Numbered from the stretch's first letter, positions 1 through 9,662 are shown. The stretch: 64,000 bases of DNA from an uncultured Rubripirellula sp. (GCA_938045805.1 CALIBL010000014.1:124001-188000); one strand, 5' to 3'. Numbers and translations are program-made. Notes: generated from the sequence alone by a model not told the origin.

Positions 1-374
1 TCATCACCCCGCTCATCCTCTTGATCACACTCGGTACGCTGGATATCTGCTCGATGATCTTCCTGAAAGAAGCGGCGACATTGGCGGCCTACGAGGGAGC
101 AAGGAGTGGAATTGAGAAAGGGAAGACTAATGACGATGCGATCAAATCCGCACTTGAATTCCTGAATGCCCGCGACATCAAGTACTCACCGAGCAAATGC
201 ATCAAGATCTCCCAACCCGGATACGACCACGCTGACACACTTCAGCATGTTTCCATCACCGTCACACTGCCCATCAGGGGCAATCTGTTACTCGCACCTC
301 AAGTGATTAAGAACCTGAATTTATCAGCCAAAGTCACGATGCGAAAAGAATATGAAAACGCCCCAGAACCTTGA
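1..374 (+). CDS. TadE-like pseudopilin, 5' end outside the window
   Basis: Probable minor pseudopilin of the Tad/Flp pilus system, anchored in the inner membrane by its N-terminal helix. The reading frame is open from base 3, so the real start lies upstream of the window. The visible part begins with the end of a hydrophobic helix (ITPLILLITLGTLD) followed by FLKEAATLAAYEGARSG, the arrangement typical of TadE-like proteins, where a membrane helix runs into an alanine-rich segment ending in EGAR. A beta-rich C-terminal half follows. The next gene is a second TadE-like protein and the third a TadG-like VWA protein, which supports the call. The ATPase, secretin and prepilin peptidase genes of the system are not in view. 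Confidence 0.75.
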   Translation, partial: ITPLILLITLGTLDICSMIFLKEAATLAAYEGARSGIEKGKTNDDAIKSALEFLNARDIKYSPSKCIKISQPGYDHADTLQHVSITVTLPIRGNLLLAPQVIKNLNLSAKVTMRKEYENAPEP

Positions 375-452
375 TGCGTGACACACAAGGGACCTGTGTC
401 CGGTATTGAATTTGCTTCCAAATCCCCAAAGACGATAGGGACCAACAACCTG

Positions 453-920
453 ATGAACCCATTGCTGCCTGTCCATCCACAAGTGCCCACTCAAAATGGT
501 AGACGCCAAAAGCATACGGCGGCTCAGGAGGGAGTGGTTCTGGTTGAGTTTGCAATCATCGCAAACGTCCTTTTTTGCATGATCTTTGTGAGTTTTGAAT
601 TCGCGAGGCTCCATCTTGCGCGGAACCTCACTCAAGATGCCGCCTACTACGCCGCTCGGCAGGCGATGGTTCCGGGTGCAACGACGGCGGAGGCGAATTC
701 AGAAGCCACCAAGATCCTCTCTGCGATGTTCAGTCAAGGCTATGACGTCAGCATTGAACCGCTAGATCACCAATCCGATTCGGTGGTGGTCACCGTTTCG
801 GTTGACCTGCGAAAGGTCGCATTCTTCACCCCAATGTTCCTTCCCGATGGCAAGCTAACCAGTGTCGCAACGCTGCACACGGAGCGGTACCGAGGTTACT
901 ACCAACAGACCGATTCCTAA
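453..920 (+). CDS. TadE-like pseudopilin
   Basis: Second TadE/TadG-type pseudopilin, 155 residues from ATG 453. A GTG at 378 would add 25 residues; I prefer the ATG because the extension is polar and precedes a typical short cytoplasmic stretch. The segment EGVVLVEFAIIANVLFCMIF is the classic EfAl membrane helix of TadE proteins, with a Glu near its start, and continues into FEFARLHLARNLTQDAAYYAARQA, equivalent to the EGAR region. The C-terminal part is predicted beta strand and is presumably periplasmic. It lies directly downstream of another TadE-like gene and upstream of a VWA/TadG-like gene, so the three probably form one transcription unit for pilus or adhesin assembly. Confidence 0.8.
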   Translation: MNPLLPVHPQVPTQNGRRQKHTAAQEGVVLVEFAIIANVLFCMIFVSFEFARLHLARNLTQDAAYYAARQAMVPGATTAEANSEATKILSAMFSQGYDVSIEPLDHQSDSVVVTVSVDLRKVAFFTPMFLPDGKLTSVATLHTERYRGYYQQTDS

Positions 921-1022
921 CCCTCGGCCTCACCCGCAATCTCAGAGATCAAGACCGTTGTGCGTGCGACCACGACCTGCACCGCTATCCCCGGCTCACG
1001 AAAAACCCAGACCAAAACGCCC

Positions 1023-2375
1023 ATGCTTCAATTAGGCACTGACCAAAAGAAAACCCACCTTGATGGAGAACTCGGCGAGCAAAGAGATAATACCGGTCAG
1101 CGTTTTGTTCCTCTGCGTGACGACTCTTGCCGAGACGCTCCAAGAGGCCGCGTTCACAGGGGCAGCGTTCTAACAGTCGTCGCTTTTCTCCTGCCGGTTC
1201 TGACCCTACTCGCCGCCTTCTGCATCAACACAGCACAAATCCAACTTGCGAGGACGGAACTGATGGTGGCTACCGATGCAGCGGCAAAAGCAGGTGGCCG
1301 CGCGTTCAGCGAGTTGCAATCCACGGACGACGCAAAACTTGCCGCAAGAGTGACAGCGGCGAGAAATCTCGTCCAAGGGGAAAAACTAAAGATTCGCATC
1401 GCTGATTCGGCAAACGAAATTGAATTCGGACGGACTCAACAAAGCGATGGTGCACAGGGTCGTTATCAATTCACGAAAGTCGCAACCGAAGCAGTGCGCC
1501 AACAAATTTCTCTCGCAAATGCGGTACGCGTCAATGGACGGCGAACCCAACAATCACGATCAGGCACAATCCCCCTGCTACTTCCGGGAATCCTCAATCG
1601 GCATCAATTCCAAGTGCAACAGGACGCGACAGCAATGCAGGTGGATCGGGATATCACCTTAGTACTGGATCGATCAGGTTCCATGGGGGAAGTTTTCTTT
1701 GATTGGCCACCGGGGCAATCTCCCTGGTTCCGGTCCGTACTGGATTCCGGTGTTCGCGAAGGAATTTTGATACGCAAAAAACGCAACTACTACTATGCCA
1801 AAGGTGTCTCCCCGGTCTCCTACCAACAATGGGTCTGGCAAACCTACTACGAAAATGGGCCCGCCCCCACATCGCCTTGGGAAGACCTGTCACTTGCCGT
1901 CGAAGCTTTCCTGACAGTTCTAGAAAAGACTTGCCAAGACGAGCAGGTGGCGATTGCGAGCTATGCTTCGGACGCCAGCCTTAGTAGTCCACTCACGAAA
2001 GACTACGCCAACACACGTGATAGCCTCGCAAACCTGACCCCCTACGGGATGACGGCAATTGGCGAAGGTATGCGTTGTGGGCTCGACGCATTGAAGGGGG
2101 ATTGGGCACGCCCTTACGCAGCCAAAACGATGGTGGTGATGACCGATGGAATTCACAATACCGGCATCACCCCCGATCGAGTCGCTCGGGAAATTAAGCC
2201 GTTGATTGACATCGTCATCCACACCATCACCTTTGGGGAATCAGCTGACCAGCAACTCATGCAAACGGTTGCAGCAATTGGTGGTGGAAAACATTATCAC
2301 GCCAGCGATGCTGAAGAGTTGGTCTCGGTTTTTGAGGAAATCGCCAACAACCTACCGACCATCCTCGTTGATTGA
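1023..2375 (+). CDS. TadG-like protein with von Willebrand factor A domain
   Basis: 450 residues from ATG 1023; a GTG at 960 would add 21. A long basic N-terminus leads to one membrane helix (TVVAFLLPVLTLLAAFCI) followed by an alanine-rich segment (VATDAAAKAGGRAF), the N-terminal signature of TadG-like pilus assembly proteins. From about residue 210 there is a VWA domain with an intact MIDAS motif DRSGSM beginning at Asp 216, a TAIGEGM segment that supplies the MIDAS threonine, and VVMTDG. The VWA domain probably binds a divalent metal and mediates adhesion or assembly outside the membrane. An insertion rich in Trp and Tyr lies between the first strand and the following helix (about residues 225-290). 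It closes the run of two TadE-like genes. Confidence 0.85.
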   Translation: MLQLGTDQKKTHLDGELGEQRDNTGQRFVPLRDDSCRDAPRGRVHRGSVLTVVAFLLPVLTLLAAFCINTAQIQLARTELMVATDAAAKAGGRAFSELQSTDDAKLAARVTAARNLVQGEKLKIRIADSANEIEFGRTQQSDGAQGRYQFTKVATEAVRQQISLANAVRVNGRRTQQSRSGTIPLLLPGILNRHQFQVQQDATAMQVDRDITLVLDRSGSMGEVFFDWPPGQSPWFRSVLDSGVREGILIRKKRNYYYAKGVSPVSYQQWVWQTYYENGPAPTSPWEDLSLAVEAFLTVLEKTCQDEQVAIASYASDASLSSPLTKDYANTRDSLANLTPYGMTAIGEGMRCGLDALKGDWARPYAAKTMVVMTDGIHNTGITPDRVAREIKPLIDIVIHTITFGESADQQLMQTVAAIGGGKHYHASDAEELVSVFEEIANNLPTILVD

Positions 2376-2408
2376 CTGAAGAACCAACAGCAACCAAATA
2401 ACAACTTC

Positions 2409-2855
2409 ATGTCGAACATACTTTCAGTGACCTACCTCAGCATGACTTTGATCATTGCACTGGCGCTCTGGTACTTACCGTACGGCCCAGCGTCGCACTC
2501 AACTCCCGACAAAACCGACCACGGCTCACACGACACCAATCGCCTTCTTGAAGTTGAAGAAGAGGACGGACTCGACTCCGAGGAGAGCCTAGAACTGGCC
2601 GACCTAAGCATCCTTCAAAAGGTTCGCCAAAGAAAAAATGACAAGCAGGCGGATCGTCGCATGACGGAGTACCAGAGACGCGAAAACGCACGCACGCAGA
2701 CTCGGTCGGAATCTTTCCTCGCTGAGCGTCATGAAGCGGTTCGTGCGCAAATCAATCAGCTTTCATCGATACCCGAAGATGGCAAGATTGCTCCAGGGAG
2801 TGTCCAGCATCTGGAGCTACAACGACTTCGAGCCTTGCTAAACGATCAGGAATAG
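2409..2855 (+). CDS. Small membrane-anchored coiled-coil protein, unknown function
   Basis: I do not recognise the family. The 148-residue product has one N-terminal hydrophobic helix (about residues 5-25), then an acidic stretch (EVEEEDGLDSEE) and a long highly charged helical region rich in Arg, Glu and Gln that should form a coiled coil. It starts 33 bp after the VWA gene on the same strand, so it may belong to the Tad-like unit, for example as a membrane-tethered assembly factor; that is inference from position only. The next gene begins after a gap of about 225 bp, suggesting the unit ends here. Confidence 0.6.
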   Translation: MSNILSVTYLSMTLIIALALWYLPYGPASHSTPDKTDHGSHDTNRLLEVEEEDGLDSEESLELADLSILQKVRQRKNDKQADRRMTEYQRRENARTQTRSESFLAERHEAVRAQINQLSSIPEDGKIAPGSVQHLELQRLRALLNDQE

Positions 2856-3080
2856 GAGTGGACACGAGAGAGCCCCCGCAACGCCACTTGCTAGCAAAAC
2901 CACCTCCGACAGGGCGTTAGACTCGGTTGCTGAGCGGCAATCAGGGACGCCGGAACCGTTTTCCGCAATGATTTTCTGCACCCAAACTGCTCAACCAAGC
3001 ATTCCTTCTTTTTTCTTTCACCGAGTTAAGACTAAGATGTTGCAGAAGCGTCCATCTACTCGTTGAACAATACTAACCTC

Positions 3081-4964
3081 ATGATGCTTTACCGATCTTT
3101 GGCTTTGATCCCGCTCATCATTTTGCTGTCGATACCAGCTTGGGGCCAAGTGGAATTGTTTGGTCCCAATCAAGCCGCCGTTATCGAAGGCGGCCCGGAG
3201 TCGGCCAATGCTTCTTTGGAAGAATCCACCGTGGTTCCCCTCGCCGATGATGACCCATTACTGAAGCAACTGCTGGAGCAAGCGGGACGTGGCAATCAGC
3301 AACTCGCAGCCTCAATCAGATCTCTGGCGACACTTGATCGTTGGCAGGAGGCGGATCAGCTCCTTCAAACCATTCCAGGTAAGCAGCTTGATGAGGCAAC
3401 ACTCGCTCAGATGTTTCTAACAATCGGAGCAGACAATTACCTGAGACTGAAGCGACCAGAAATCTTGAGCGACGAAGGTAGCAAAAGTCTTGATGCGTTG
3501 CAGGCTGCGGCAAGTTCCTACAGCGAATCGAACCAGAGATTACTTCAAGCCATTGAAGAGCTGATTGCGGAAGACGAAGACACTCGCTTACAGGCGACGA
3601 GGACGCTCTTGTCCGGCGGCACCGCAGCGATCAAGCAACTGGTGTCCTCCTGCTGCAAGCCGCAGCCCAACGGAAAACTTAATCGCATGCTCAGCACCCT
3701 GATTGCACTGGGTGGTGGTGGCACCGAAGCACTAAGACAGATGGCTTTGTATGGGACCCCCGAATGTCGACAGTACGCGATTCTTTCACTCGCTCGAATC
3801 GATCTTGAAAAGAATATCGTTGACTTGGCGACCGCTGCGCATGCTCAAGATTCAGCTCCTCAAGAGCGGAGCATGGCGGAGACGCTTTTGGACCGTGGGC
3901 AAAACTTCCCGACCCGAGCAGAAACGCTTCAAGCATTGACGCTGGATCTGGAGCAACTCGCCATCACCGCAAGTCAACAGCTCAACGATGGATCAAGCAA
4001 AACCTTGTGGTCCATCAACGAAACTCGCGACGGTGTAACAATCCAAAACACACCAGCTTTTCTAGCCGCTTTCCGCGATGTGTACGATGCAGCCGCTCGT
4101 CTCCAGCGATTCGGCCAAGTCACCGGAGAGCTTGAAGCGTTGACCCTCCTGCATACGCTTGGTTACGAGCTGATGGCAGATCCGGACTGGGGTGACCAAT
4201 CGCAGGTCGATCAAGCGTCCCAGAGGTTCAATGCCCTGAGTGATCCTCAATCGGTCGCTGACATTCTTGCCGTTGCGTTGGACCAAGACTTGATCCCTGG
4301 TGCCATTGCCCTAGTGAGAACCATCGCCGAAACAGCATGGACAGCTGAACAACAAAACCATTTCATTAAGGGAACCTCGGGATCTCCAAGCTCGCTGGTT
4401 CGAGCTGCGGTTTCAGACCAAACTCAGTTGCGATATGAAGCAGCGAGTGCAATTTCCAAACTCGAGCAGCAACCCTCTTACCCTGGTGTGAGTCAAGTGC
4501 GGCGTACGTTGAGCGAGATGGCCCGGCTCGGAGAAGCTCCGACAGCCATCCTGGTTGAAACGCGTCCCGAGTTTATTCAGGACTACGAAACCCTCCTGCG
4601 AGGCATGGGGTTCAAGGTGCTCCGCGCCTCATCCGTGTCACAGGCTCAACGTCTCGTTGATCAAGGCGGGGACTTGCGTTTAATCCTCGCAAAGCAACAA
4701 CTCCCAGACCGTACTGCGATCGAGCTCATTGACACCGTCAGGAGAACCTTTCGGGGACGCCGAACCCCAATCGCGATTTACGGTGAAGAGAAGATCGATG
4801 TTGGCGAGCATCGCTGGAAATCGCCGACGCAGTTCCTTTTTGATCCCGTCACCGAAGTCACCCTTGGGCAGTTGATTGAACGTTCAAATCACCAAAGCCA
4901 CCTCCCGCAACTCTCGCCAATTGATCGCGCTTCGTTCCGTGAACAAGCCGAAAATGACTTGTAA
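3081..4964 (+). CDS. Exported helical-repeat protein with C-terminal degenerate receiver-like domain
   Basis: 627 residues from ATG 3081; a TTG at 3063 would add six. The N-terminus is a signal peptide (hydrophobic YRSLALIPLIILLSIPAWGQ). Most of the protein is alpha-helical with segments resembling HEAT or armadillo repeats, for example around LSTLIALGGGGTEALRQM and QYAILSLARIDLE. From about residue 483 to 580 the pattern resembles a response-regulator receiver: AILVETRPEFIQDYETLLR, then GFKVLRASSVSQAQRLV, then LRLILAKQQLPDRTAIELI, then TPIAIYGE. The acidic pocket (usually DD) is replaced by ET, and the phospho-accepting Asp position by Ala/Lys, so it cannot take part in normal phosphorelay. 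Export plus a receiver-like fold is unusual. Its function is unknown; scaffolding is the simplest guess. Confidence 0.65.
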   Translation: MMLYRSLALIPLIILLSIPAWGQVELFGPNQAAVIEGGPESANASLEESTVVPLADDDPLLKQLLEQAGRGNQQLAASIRSLATLDRWQEADQLLQTIPGKQLDEATLAQMFLTIGADNYLRLKRPEILSDEGSKSLDALQAAASSYSESNQRLLQAIEELIAEDEDTRLQATRTLLSGGTAAIKQLVSSCCKPQPNGKLNRMLSTLIALGGGGTEALRQMALYGTPECRQYAILSLARIDLEKNIVDLATAAHAQDSAPQERSMAETLLDRGQNFPTRAETLQALTLDLEQLAITASQQLNDGSSKTLWSINETRDGVTIQNTPAFLAAFRDVYDAAARLQRFGQVTGELEALTLLHTLGYELMADPDWGDQSQVDQASQRFNALSDPQSVADILAVALDQDLIPGAIALVRTIAETAWTAEQQNHFIKGTSGSPSSLVRAAVSDQTQLRYEAASAISKLEQQPSYPGVSQVRRTLSEMARLGEAPTAILVETRPEFIQDYETLLRGMGFKVLRASSVSQAQRLVDQGGDLRLILAKQQLPDRTAIELIDTVRRTFRGRRTPIAIYGEEKIDVGEHRWKSPTQFLFDPVTEVTLGQLIERSNHQSHLPQLSPIDRASFREQAENDL

Positions 4965-5305
4965 TAGATCGAAGCGGATTATCGTTACCGTCTGATTTCG
5001 CCATCAATAGCGGCGATTGTTAAAACCTTGGTTGGCAAAAACCCACCCCGGCAGTAACTTCCATTCGGTGAAAGGGCGACAACTCCCGTCGATGGTCAAT
5101 TTTCGGTAGAATCTCCCGAGTCGGCGTGGCTGTTCCCCCCAACCGCCAATGTATTACCTTTTCGTGCGGAAAAAGGCTGCAAACTCGCTGCGGCATGGAA
5201 CATTCAGCTCATTGCGTGAGATCCACGCCTTGAACGTGTAATTGGGCCCAAACCTAACTTCGTGCGAACCGCAAGTACGTCACCAACGCTTCACTCCTGT
5301 TTCCT
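4965..5305. other. Intergenic region before the sigma-54 activator gene
   Basis: 341 bp with no convincing ORF or RNA gene. It is pyrimidine-rich in places (a run of six C near 5136) and presumably carries the promoter of the downstream activator gene. I found no match to a sigma-54 -24/-12 element and no clear Shine-Dalgarno sequence before the ATG at 5306. Confidence 0.5.
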
Positions 5306-6376
5306 ATGGCCATTTTTGGAAATCTCCCTGGCGCACGAGGCGGCCCGCCGATTCCAGGCATCATTGGGAATTCCCCAGCCATGCAGGAGGTCTACCGGAT
5401 CACGCGACGCGTCGCAGGCAGCAATGCATCGGTTCTGATCTTGGGGGAGACGGGCGTTGGTAAAGAGTTGATTGCTAGTGCGATTCACCGCCTGAGTCGT
5501 CGGAGTGGCGGCCCCTTTGTACGGGTGAACTGCGGTGCGTTGAGCGAAAGCCTACTTGAGAGTGAATTATTTGGCCACGTTCGCGGAGCGTTCACTGGTG
5601 CTGTGTCTAATCGAACCGGTCGATTCGAGGCGGCCAACGGTGGAACCATCTTCTTGGATGAGATCAACAGCACGTCGCTTACGCTTCAGGTGAAGCTCCT
5701 GCGTGTCCTTCAAGAACGTGAATTTGAACGTGTAGGAGACACGGGAACACTTAGTACCGACGCTAGGATTGTCGCTGCAAGTAACCGTGATCTGATGAAA
5801 GAGGTCAAGCAGGAACGGTTCAGGGAGGACCTTTATTGGCGACTCAACGTCGTACCGATTGAAATCCCGCCCCTACGTCGCCGCCGTGACGATATCCCCT
5901 CGTTGGTATCATTTTTCCTTGAACATTACAACGAGATCAATGACCGCTACGTGGTGCATATCGGGCCGGGGACGATGGAGGCGATGCAGGACTATCACTG
6001 GCCTGGGAATGTACGTGAATTGCAAAACTATATCGAACGCGCAGTGGTCATGTCCGAGACCGATGAACTAACCATCGATCTACTGCCGGATTGCTTGACA
6101 TCAGGACAACCTAACTCTGCTTTGATCACAACTGGAAATGACTTTGATGCGTTGACTCGAGAAGTGGTGACTCGCGGTCTGAGCGAATCGGGTGCCAGTA
6201 GCGGCATGATTCATTCTGTCATTGTGGATCAGGTGGAAAAAGAATTGATCAGCCAGGTCCTCGCGGCCTGCGGCGGTGTCCAAACCAAAGCAGCAACCCA
6301 GCTGGGGATCAATCGAAACACCCTACATAAAAAGATCAAAGATTATCAACTCGACGAAAATCAAGATTCGCGGTGA
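5306..6376 (+). CDS. Sigma-54-dependent transcriptional activator without regulatory domain
   Basis: AAA+ enhancer-binding protein of the NtrC/PspF type, which opens promoters bound by sigma-54 RNA polymerase using ATP. In its 356 residues the AAA+ domain starts almost at once. Walker A is GETGVGKE (residues 47-54), the sigma-54 contact loop GAFTGA (94-99) is intact, Walker B is GTIFLDEIN, and the sensor II region includes WPGNVRELQNY. The C-terminus is a Fis-type helix-turn-helix (AATQLGINRNTLHKKI). There is no receiver, GAF or PAS domain; only about 17 residues precede the core. As with PspF, activity would then have to be controlled by a partner protein or by expression level. The gene stands alone, convergent with the lpt-like gene. 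Confidence 0.92.
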   Translation: MAIFGNLPGARGGPPIPGIIGNSPAMQEVYRITRRVAGSNASVLILGETGVGKELIASAIHRLSRRSGGPFVRVNCGALSESLLESELFGHVRGAFTGAVSNRTGRFEAANGGTIFLDEINSTSLTLQVKLLRVLQEREFERVGDTGTLSTDARIVAASNRDLMKEVKQERFREDLYWRLNVVPIEIPPLRRRRDDIPSLVSFFLEHYNEINDRYVVHIGPGTMEAMQDYHWPGNVRELQNYIERAVVMSETDELTIDLLPDCLTSGQPNSALITTGNDFDALTREVVTRGLSESGASSGMIHSVIVDQVEKELISQVLAACGGVQTKAATQLGINRNTLHKKIKDYQLDENQDSR

Positions 6377-6389
6377 TGAGACGCGAGTG

Positions 6390-6428
6390 ATCTTGCATCA
6401 GCGGGAACGCAATCTCGACCCGCAAGAT
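6390..6428. terminator. Possible hairpin between convergent genes
   Basis: An imperfect inverted repeat: ATCTT and GCGGG on the left pair with CCCGC and AAGAT on the right, with an unpaired bulge and a 13-base loop. It sits between the stop codons of two convergent genes, where a terminator is expected, but there is no T-tract on either side, so it may be a structured 3' end or chance. Confidence 0.25.
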
Positions 6429-6455
6429 GACTTCCTCCAGGATATCTTTTTAGAC

Positions 6456-9400
6456 TCAGCGATTTGAGGAATCATTCGGCGTTGCGATGTTAAGTCGCTC
6501 AATGACAGCGTTCTCCACCTTCATTGTCCCGGGGCGAATCGTCATTGAACGAACGGCACCCTCCGGACCAGGCGATCCATCAGGTAACGTTTGCCGAAAA
6601 ATCGCAGGTGAACTTGGACCACCCTCGACGGTGAACAAGTCTTTGGACGAGGAGTACGCCGCACGAACGGCGGTTCCTTCAACCAACCCACGCTCATTGC
6701 GACTCCTAAAGACAACACCTTGAGAGGCTGTCATCTCCCATCTCGCAGAAACGCCGGCGATGCGACTTTGCACCTGCCCTTGCGGTTCCAAATTAAACCG
6801 TAGCTGATCGCAATCGAGCGTCGATTCACCAACTGAAATTGCATCCATTTTTTGTGCGTCGAATAAGCTTTCCCAGCTCTCCACCGGTCGCACCCCCACT
6901 CGGACACCACGAGAAAAATCCAGCTGCTGCCGATCGAAGGATGCAAACATCTGATCGTAAAAGACAAGATGCGCACCGGTGATGGGACGATCGTTTGGGT
7001 CACTCTCCACTCCCACACGATTACCGCCGGAGGCCAAAAGGGGTTGATCCGCTTTTGGGACTACCCAGCCACGATACCATCCCGGACCATCCGCCTTGAG
7101 TGTTCCCGACTCGCTTGGCTTGAGTGTCAACATCTGAGCGTTAAGAAGATGTCGTGCCTCCATCACTCCATCGAGACCCCGATGCACTGCTTGAATGAAT
7201 ACGGGACGGTGCTCGGACTGCATGAGCGTGATCGCGCTGACACTCGCCTGTCGCATCGCCCTGACATTCTCAACCTCAACCACCTCGTTCAGTTCAGCTT
7301 GCAATCGGTCACCGGAAAGCTCCAACTCCCAAACCTCGGTACCACGGATCAATGTTGCCTCCAACTCCACGCCCTCCGACAACACGGCAGTGCGACCGTC
7401 GAAGATCATCTCACCATTCCACCGGCAATAAGGAGTTTTGCCCCACCGAAAGCCACTTTCACCCTCTTCGGTTCCACCGAGAGGTAACGCCGCACGGGGT
7501 AATTGAAACTCACCTGCATCATTCATCCATATCAGGTTGTCTCGGGGACGAATTTGAATCTGTGGCCCGACAAAAAAACCGTCCCCGAGTTCGAGCCTCG
7601 CCGGAACTCCATCAGCGCTGGTCAACTGCAGAACATCCTCGCCCCCACCATCGATCAACTGCAGGTGATCACCGGTTAATTTGGTCGGAATCATCTGAGT
7701 TCCGGTCTTAATTTCGTGCAAAACCTCGACTTCGCCCATTACCGACAGCCTTTTTGCCTCGACCTTTGAACCGGAAAGCAAAAGCTGAGCACGAATCGAT
7801 TCGCCACGGATTGTCGGGCGTGAGCGAGCCACCGGAGTCACTTTCCCATCATCAGCTTTTGGCTGAACCACCCACTGCCGGATCGATGAGTTCGAAGACG
7901 TGATTGCATCTGAATCATTCTGAGCGGCTCCTGGAGGCTCGACAAAAAATAACAACACTCGGTCCGCTTCGGCCGCTAAGACCTGTGTATTCAAGTTCAC
8001 CGCTCCAGTGATCTCGAAACGATCTGGGATGAACCGGTACTGCTGCTGTGCGTTGCTCGACTCGCGCAGCACGCCCGCAATCATGTCAGCACGAAAATCT
8101 CCACCATCGGCCATGGATGCCAGAACATCGCCCTCCACCCACAACTCGATCTCACCCGCCTCTGACTCACCTGCTTGCTTACCCTCCGGATCACTCGCCT
8201 CTCCCGAGTTAGTCATTACGGCAACCACATCATCTTCGCTGGATAGAGTCGCAGAGCCACGAACGTTTGATGCATTTGGGTCAGAAGGAGGTGACTTGAT
8301 ATTCTTGGGCACCACCCGAAGGCCCTGCCTCCACTGAGCGCGACGAATCGGCAGAGCGGGGTCATCGACTTGGACAATCCCAGCACCGGGCGCGTCAATC
8401 ACACCTATCGCCGAGGGTTCCAATGGATCGAAACGGTAATGCAATTTTGCGAGACGCGCTGTGACCGCCCCACGACGAAGTTGAACGCCCTTGGTGCCAC
8501 TGGCCTCAATCACCCCGTCCGATACATTCAGGCTGATTTGCTGGGCTGCAAGATCCGCATCAAAGGTCGGTAACTTTGCGACAACCGGATCGCCCTCGGC
8601 CACAACACCGACAATCCAATCCAGAGGCGTTTCGCGTTTGAGCTTATCGTTCATCGGGTCATTGAGTGCAATCTCGATCGATTCACAGTCAAAACGATCT
8701 GTTAGCTTCCCTTGGACATGATGCACCAAAGAGACAGAATCGCGAAGCGAAAGATAATCGAGAGCGAAATCGTACTCCACTCGGCCACCACAGGTTAGCG
8801 AAATCATCGCCCTTTCCGCGTCTCCTTGGGACTGTCCTTCTTGTTGCTGTCCCCATATCGAACCACCCTCAAGTGGCATCACCAATTCGTCGAGATAAAT
8901 GAGTTCCATGCGGTCCAGAACTGTCGCAGCACCACCACCAGACTCCCCTGGGTGACTCGGCCCATCGAGATGAAACGTCAGGTCACGTCCAACCAAGCGT
9001 GTCGTGCCCAGCGTCATCTCGATGGATTCTGTGGTCCAGATTTTCTGACTATCGATCCCAACGTTCGAGGTGAGGATTTCCAACGCTTCCGTCCGACCAC
9101 CATCACTTTGGCGATACATGCGGACGTCTCCAATTAATCGCCCTCGCTGAATAGGTGGGGCCCCACCGCTCATCACATCAAGCGACTCAGTGAATTTGAT
9201 CTCGGCGCCTTGCTCCGCTTCCAGCAAGACCGGTTGTCGTGACTCCTCGGAAGTGAGCCCACGCCCCACAATCACGGTAACCGGCCATAGTCTCCACTGA
9301 TCATTTTCCACTTGCTCCCACGACTGAAAAAGCAGCATCCCATCGGCGGTTTGCAACTGTTTGCAGACCCCTCGCTGCCATGCATCCTCGGGAAACAAAC

Positions 9401-9560
9401 TCAACACCGACGCATCAATCTCTAGCACTGAATCACTGCCCAGCCCGATCGGTTCAATCTCCGGCGGCTCGAGCCACGGCGCGACGACAGCTTGGTAACT
9501 AGCCGCTGAAGCGACCAGCACCAGTAATGCCATCATGTATTGACGCAACTTAATCAGCAC
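6456..9560 (-). CDS. Giant LptC/LptA (OstA)-like exported protein, probable LPS transport
   Basis: 1034 residues with one N-terminal membrane helix or signal anchor (MMALLVLVASAASYQAVVAPW), then no further membrane segments. The rest is beta-rich, with repeated short-strand units such as GDHLQLIDGGGEDVLQL and GDRLQAELNEVVEVENV, which resemble the OstA/LptA beta-jellyroll pattern (define a feature, name it, modify it). It is the third gene of a run kdsD-kdsC-this. In enterobacteria the order is kdsD-kdsC-lptC-lptA-lptB, so position and fold pattern together suggest one large protein doing the work of LptC plus LptA, bridging LPS across the periplasm. LptC and LptA are each under 200 residues in E. 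coli, so this is about three times their sum. No lptB follows. Fold assignment is by eye and not proven. Confidence 0.6.
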   Translation of the reverse strand: MLIKLRQYMMALLVLVASAASYQAVVAPWLEPPEIEPIGLGSDSVLEIDASVLSLFPEDAWQRGVCKQLQTADGMLLFQSWEQVENDQWRLWPVTVIVGRGLTSEESRQPVLLEAEQGAEIKFTESLDVMSGGAPPIQRGRLIGDVRMYRQSDGGRTEALEILTSNVGIDSQKIWTTESIEMTLGTTRLVGRDLTFHLDGPSHPGESGGGAATVLDRMELIYLDELVMPLEGGSIWGQQQEGQSQGDAERAMISLTCGGRVEYDFALDYLSLRDSVSLVHHVQGKLTDRFDCESIEIALNDPMNDKLKRETPLDWIVGVVAEGDPVVAKLPTFDADLAAQQISLNVSDGVIEASGTKGVQLRRGAVTARLAKLHYRFDPLEPSAIGVIDAPGAGIVQVDDPALPIRRAQWRQGLRVVPKNIKSPPSDPNASNVRGSATLSSEDDVVAVMTNSGEASDPEGKQAGESEAGEIELWVEGDVLASMADGGDFRADMIAGVLRESSNAQQQYRFIPDRFEITGAVNLNTQVLAAEADRVLLFFVEPPGAAQNDSDAITSSNSSIRQWVVQPKADDGKVTPVARSRPTIRGESIRAQLLLSGSKVEAKRLSVMGEVEVLHEIKTGTQMIPTKLTGDHLQLIDGGGEDVLQLTSADGVPARLELGDGFFVGPQIQIRPRDNLIWMNDAGEFQLPRAALPLGGTEEGESGFRWGKTPYCRWNGEMIFDGRTAVLSEGVELEATLIRGTEVWELELSGDRLQAELNEVVEVENVRAMRQASVSAITLMQSEHRPVFIQAVHRGLDGVMEARHLLNAQMLTLKPSESGTLKADGPGWYRGWVVPKADQPLLASGGNRVGVESDPNDRPITGAHLVFYDQMFASFDRQQLDFSRGVRVGVRPVESWESLFDAQKMDAISVGESTLDCDQLRFNLEPQGQVQSRIAGVSARWEMTASQGVVFRSRNERGLVEGTAVRAAYSSSKDLFTVEGGPSSPAIFRQTLPDGSPGPEGAVRSMTIRPGTMKVENAVIERLNIATPNDSSNR

Positions 9561-9662
9561 AGGGTTTGAACACCGTCGTTAATTGTTCTTGAATCGATCT
9601 CACAGGGTATCGATGTCGCGGGTAATTTATGTCACAGCAATTGTTTCCAAGCGGTTTGCAAA

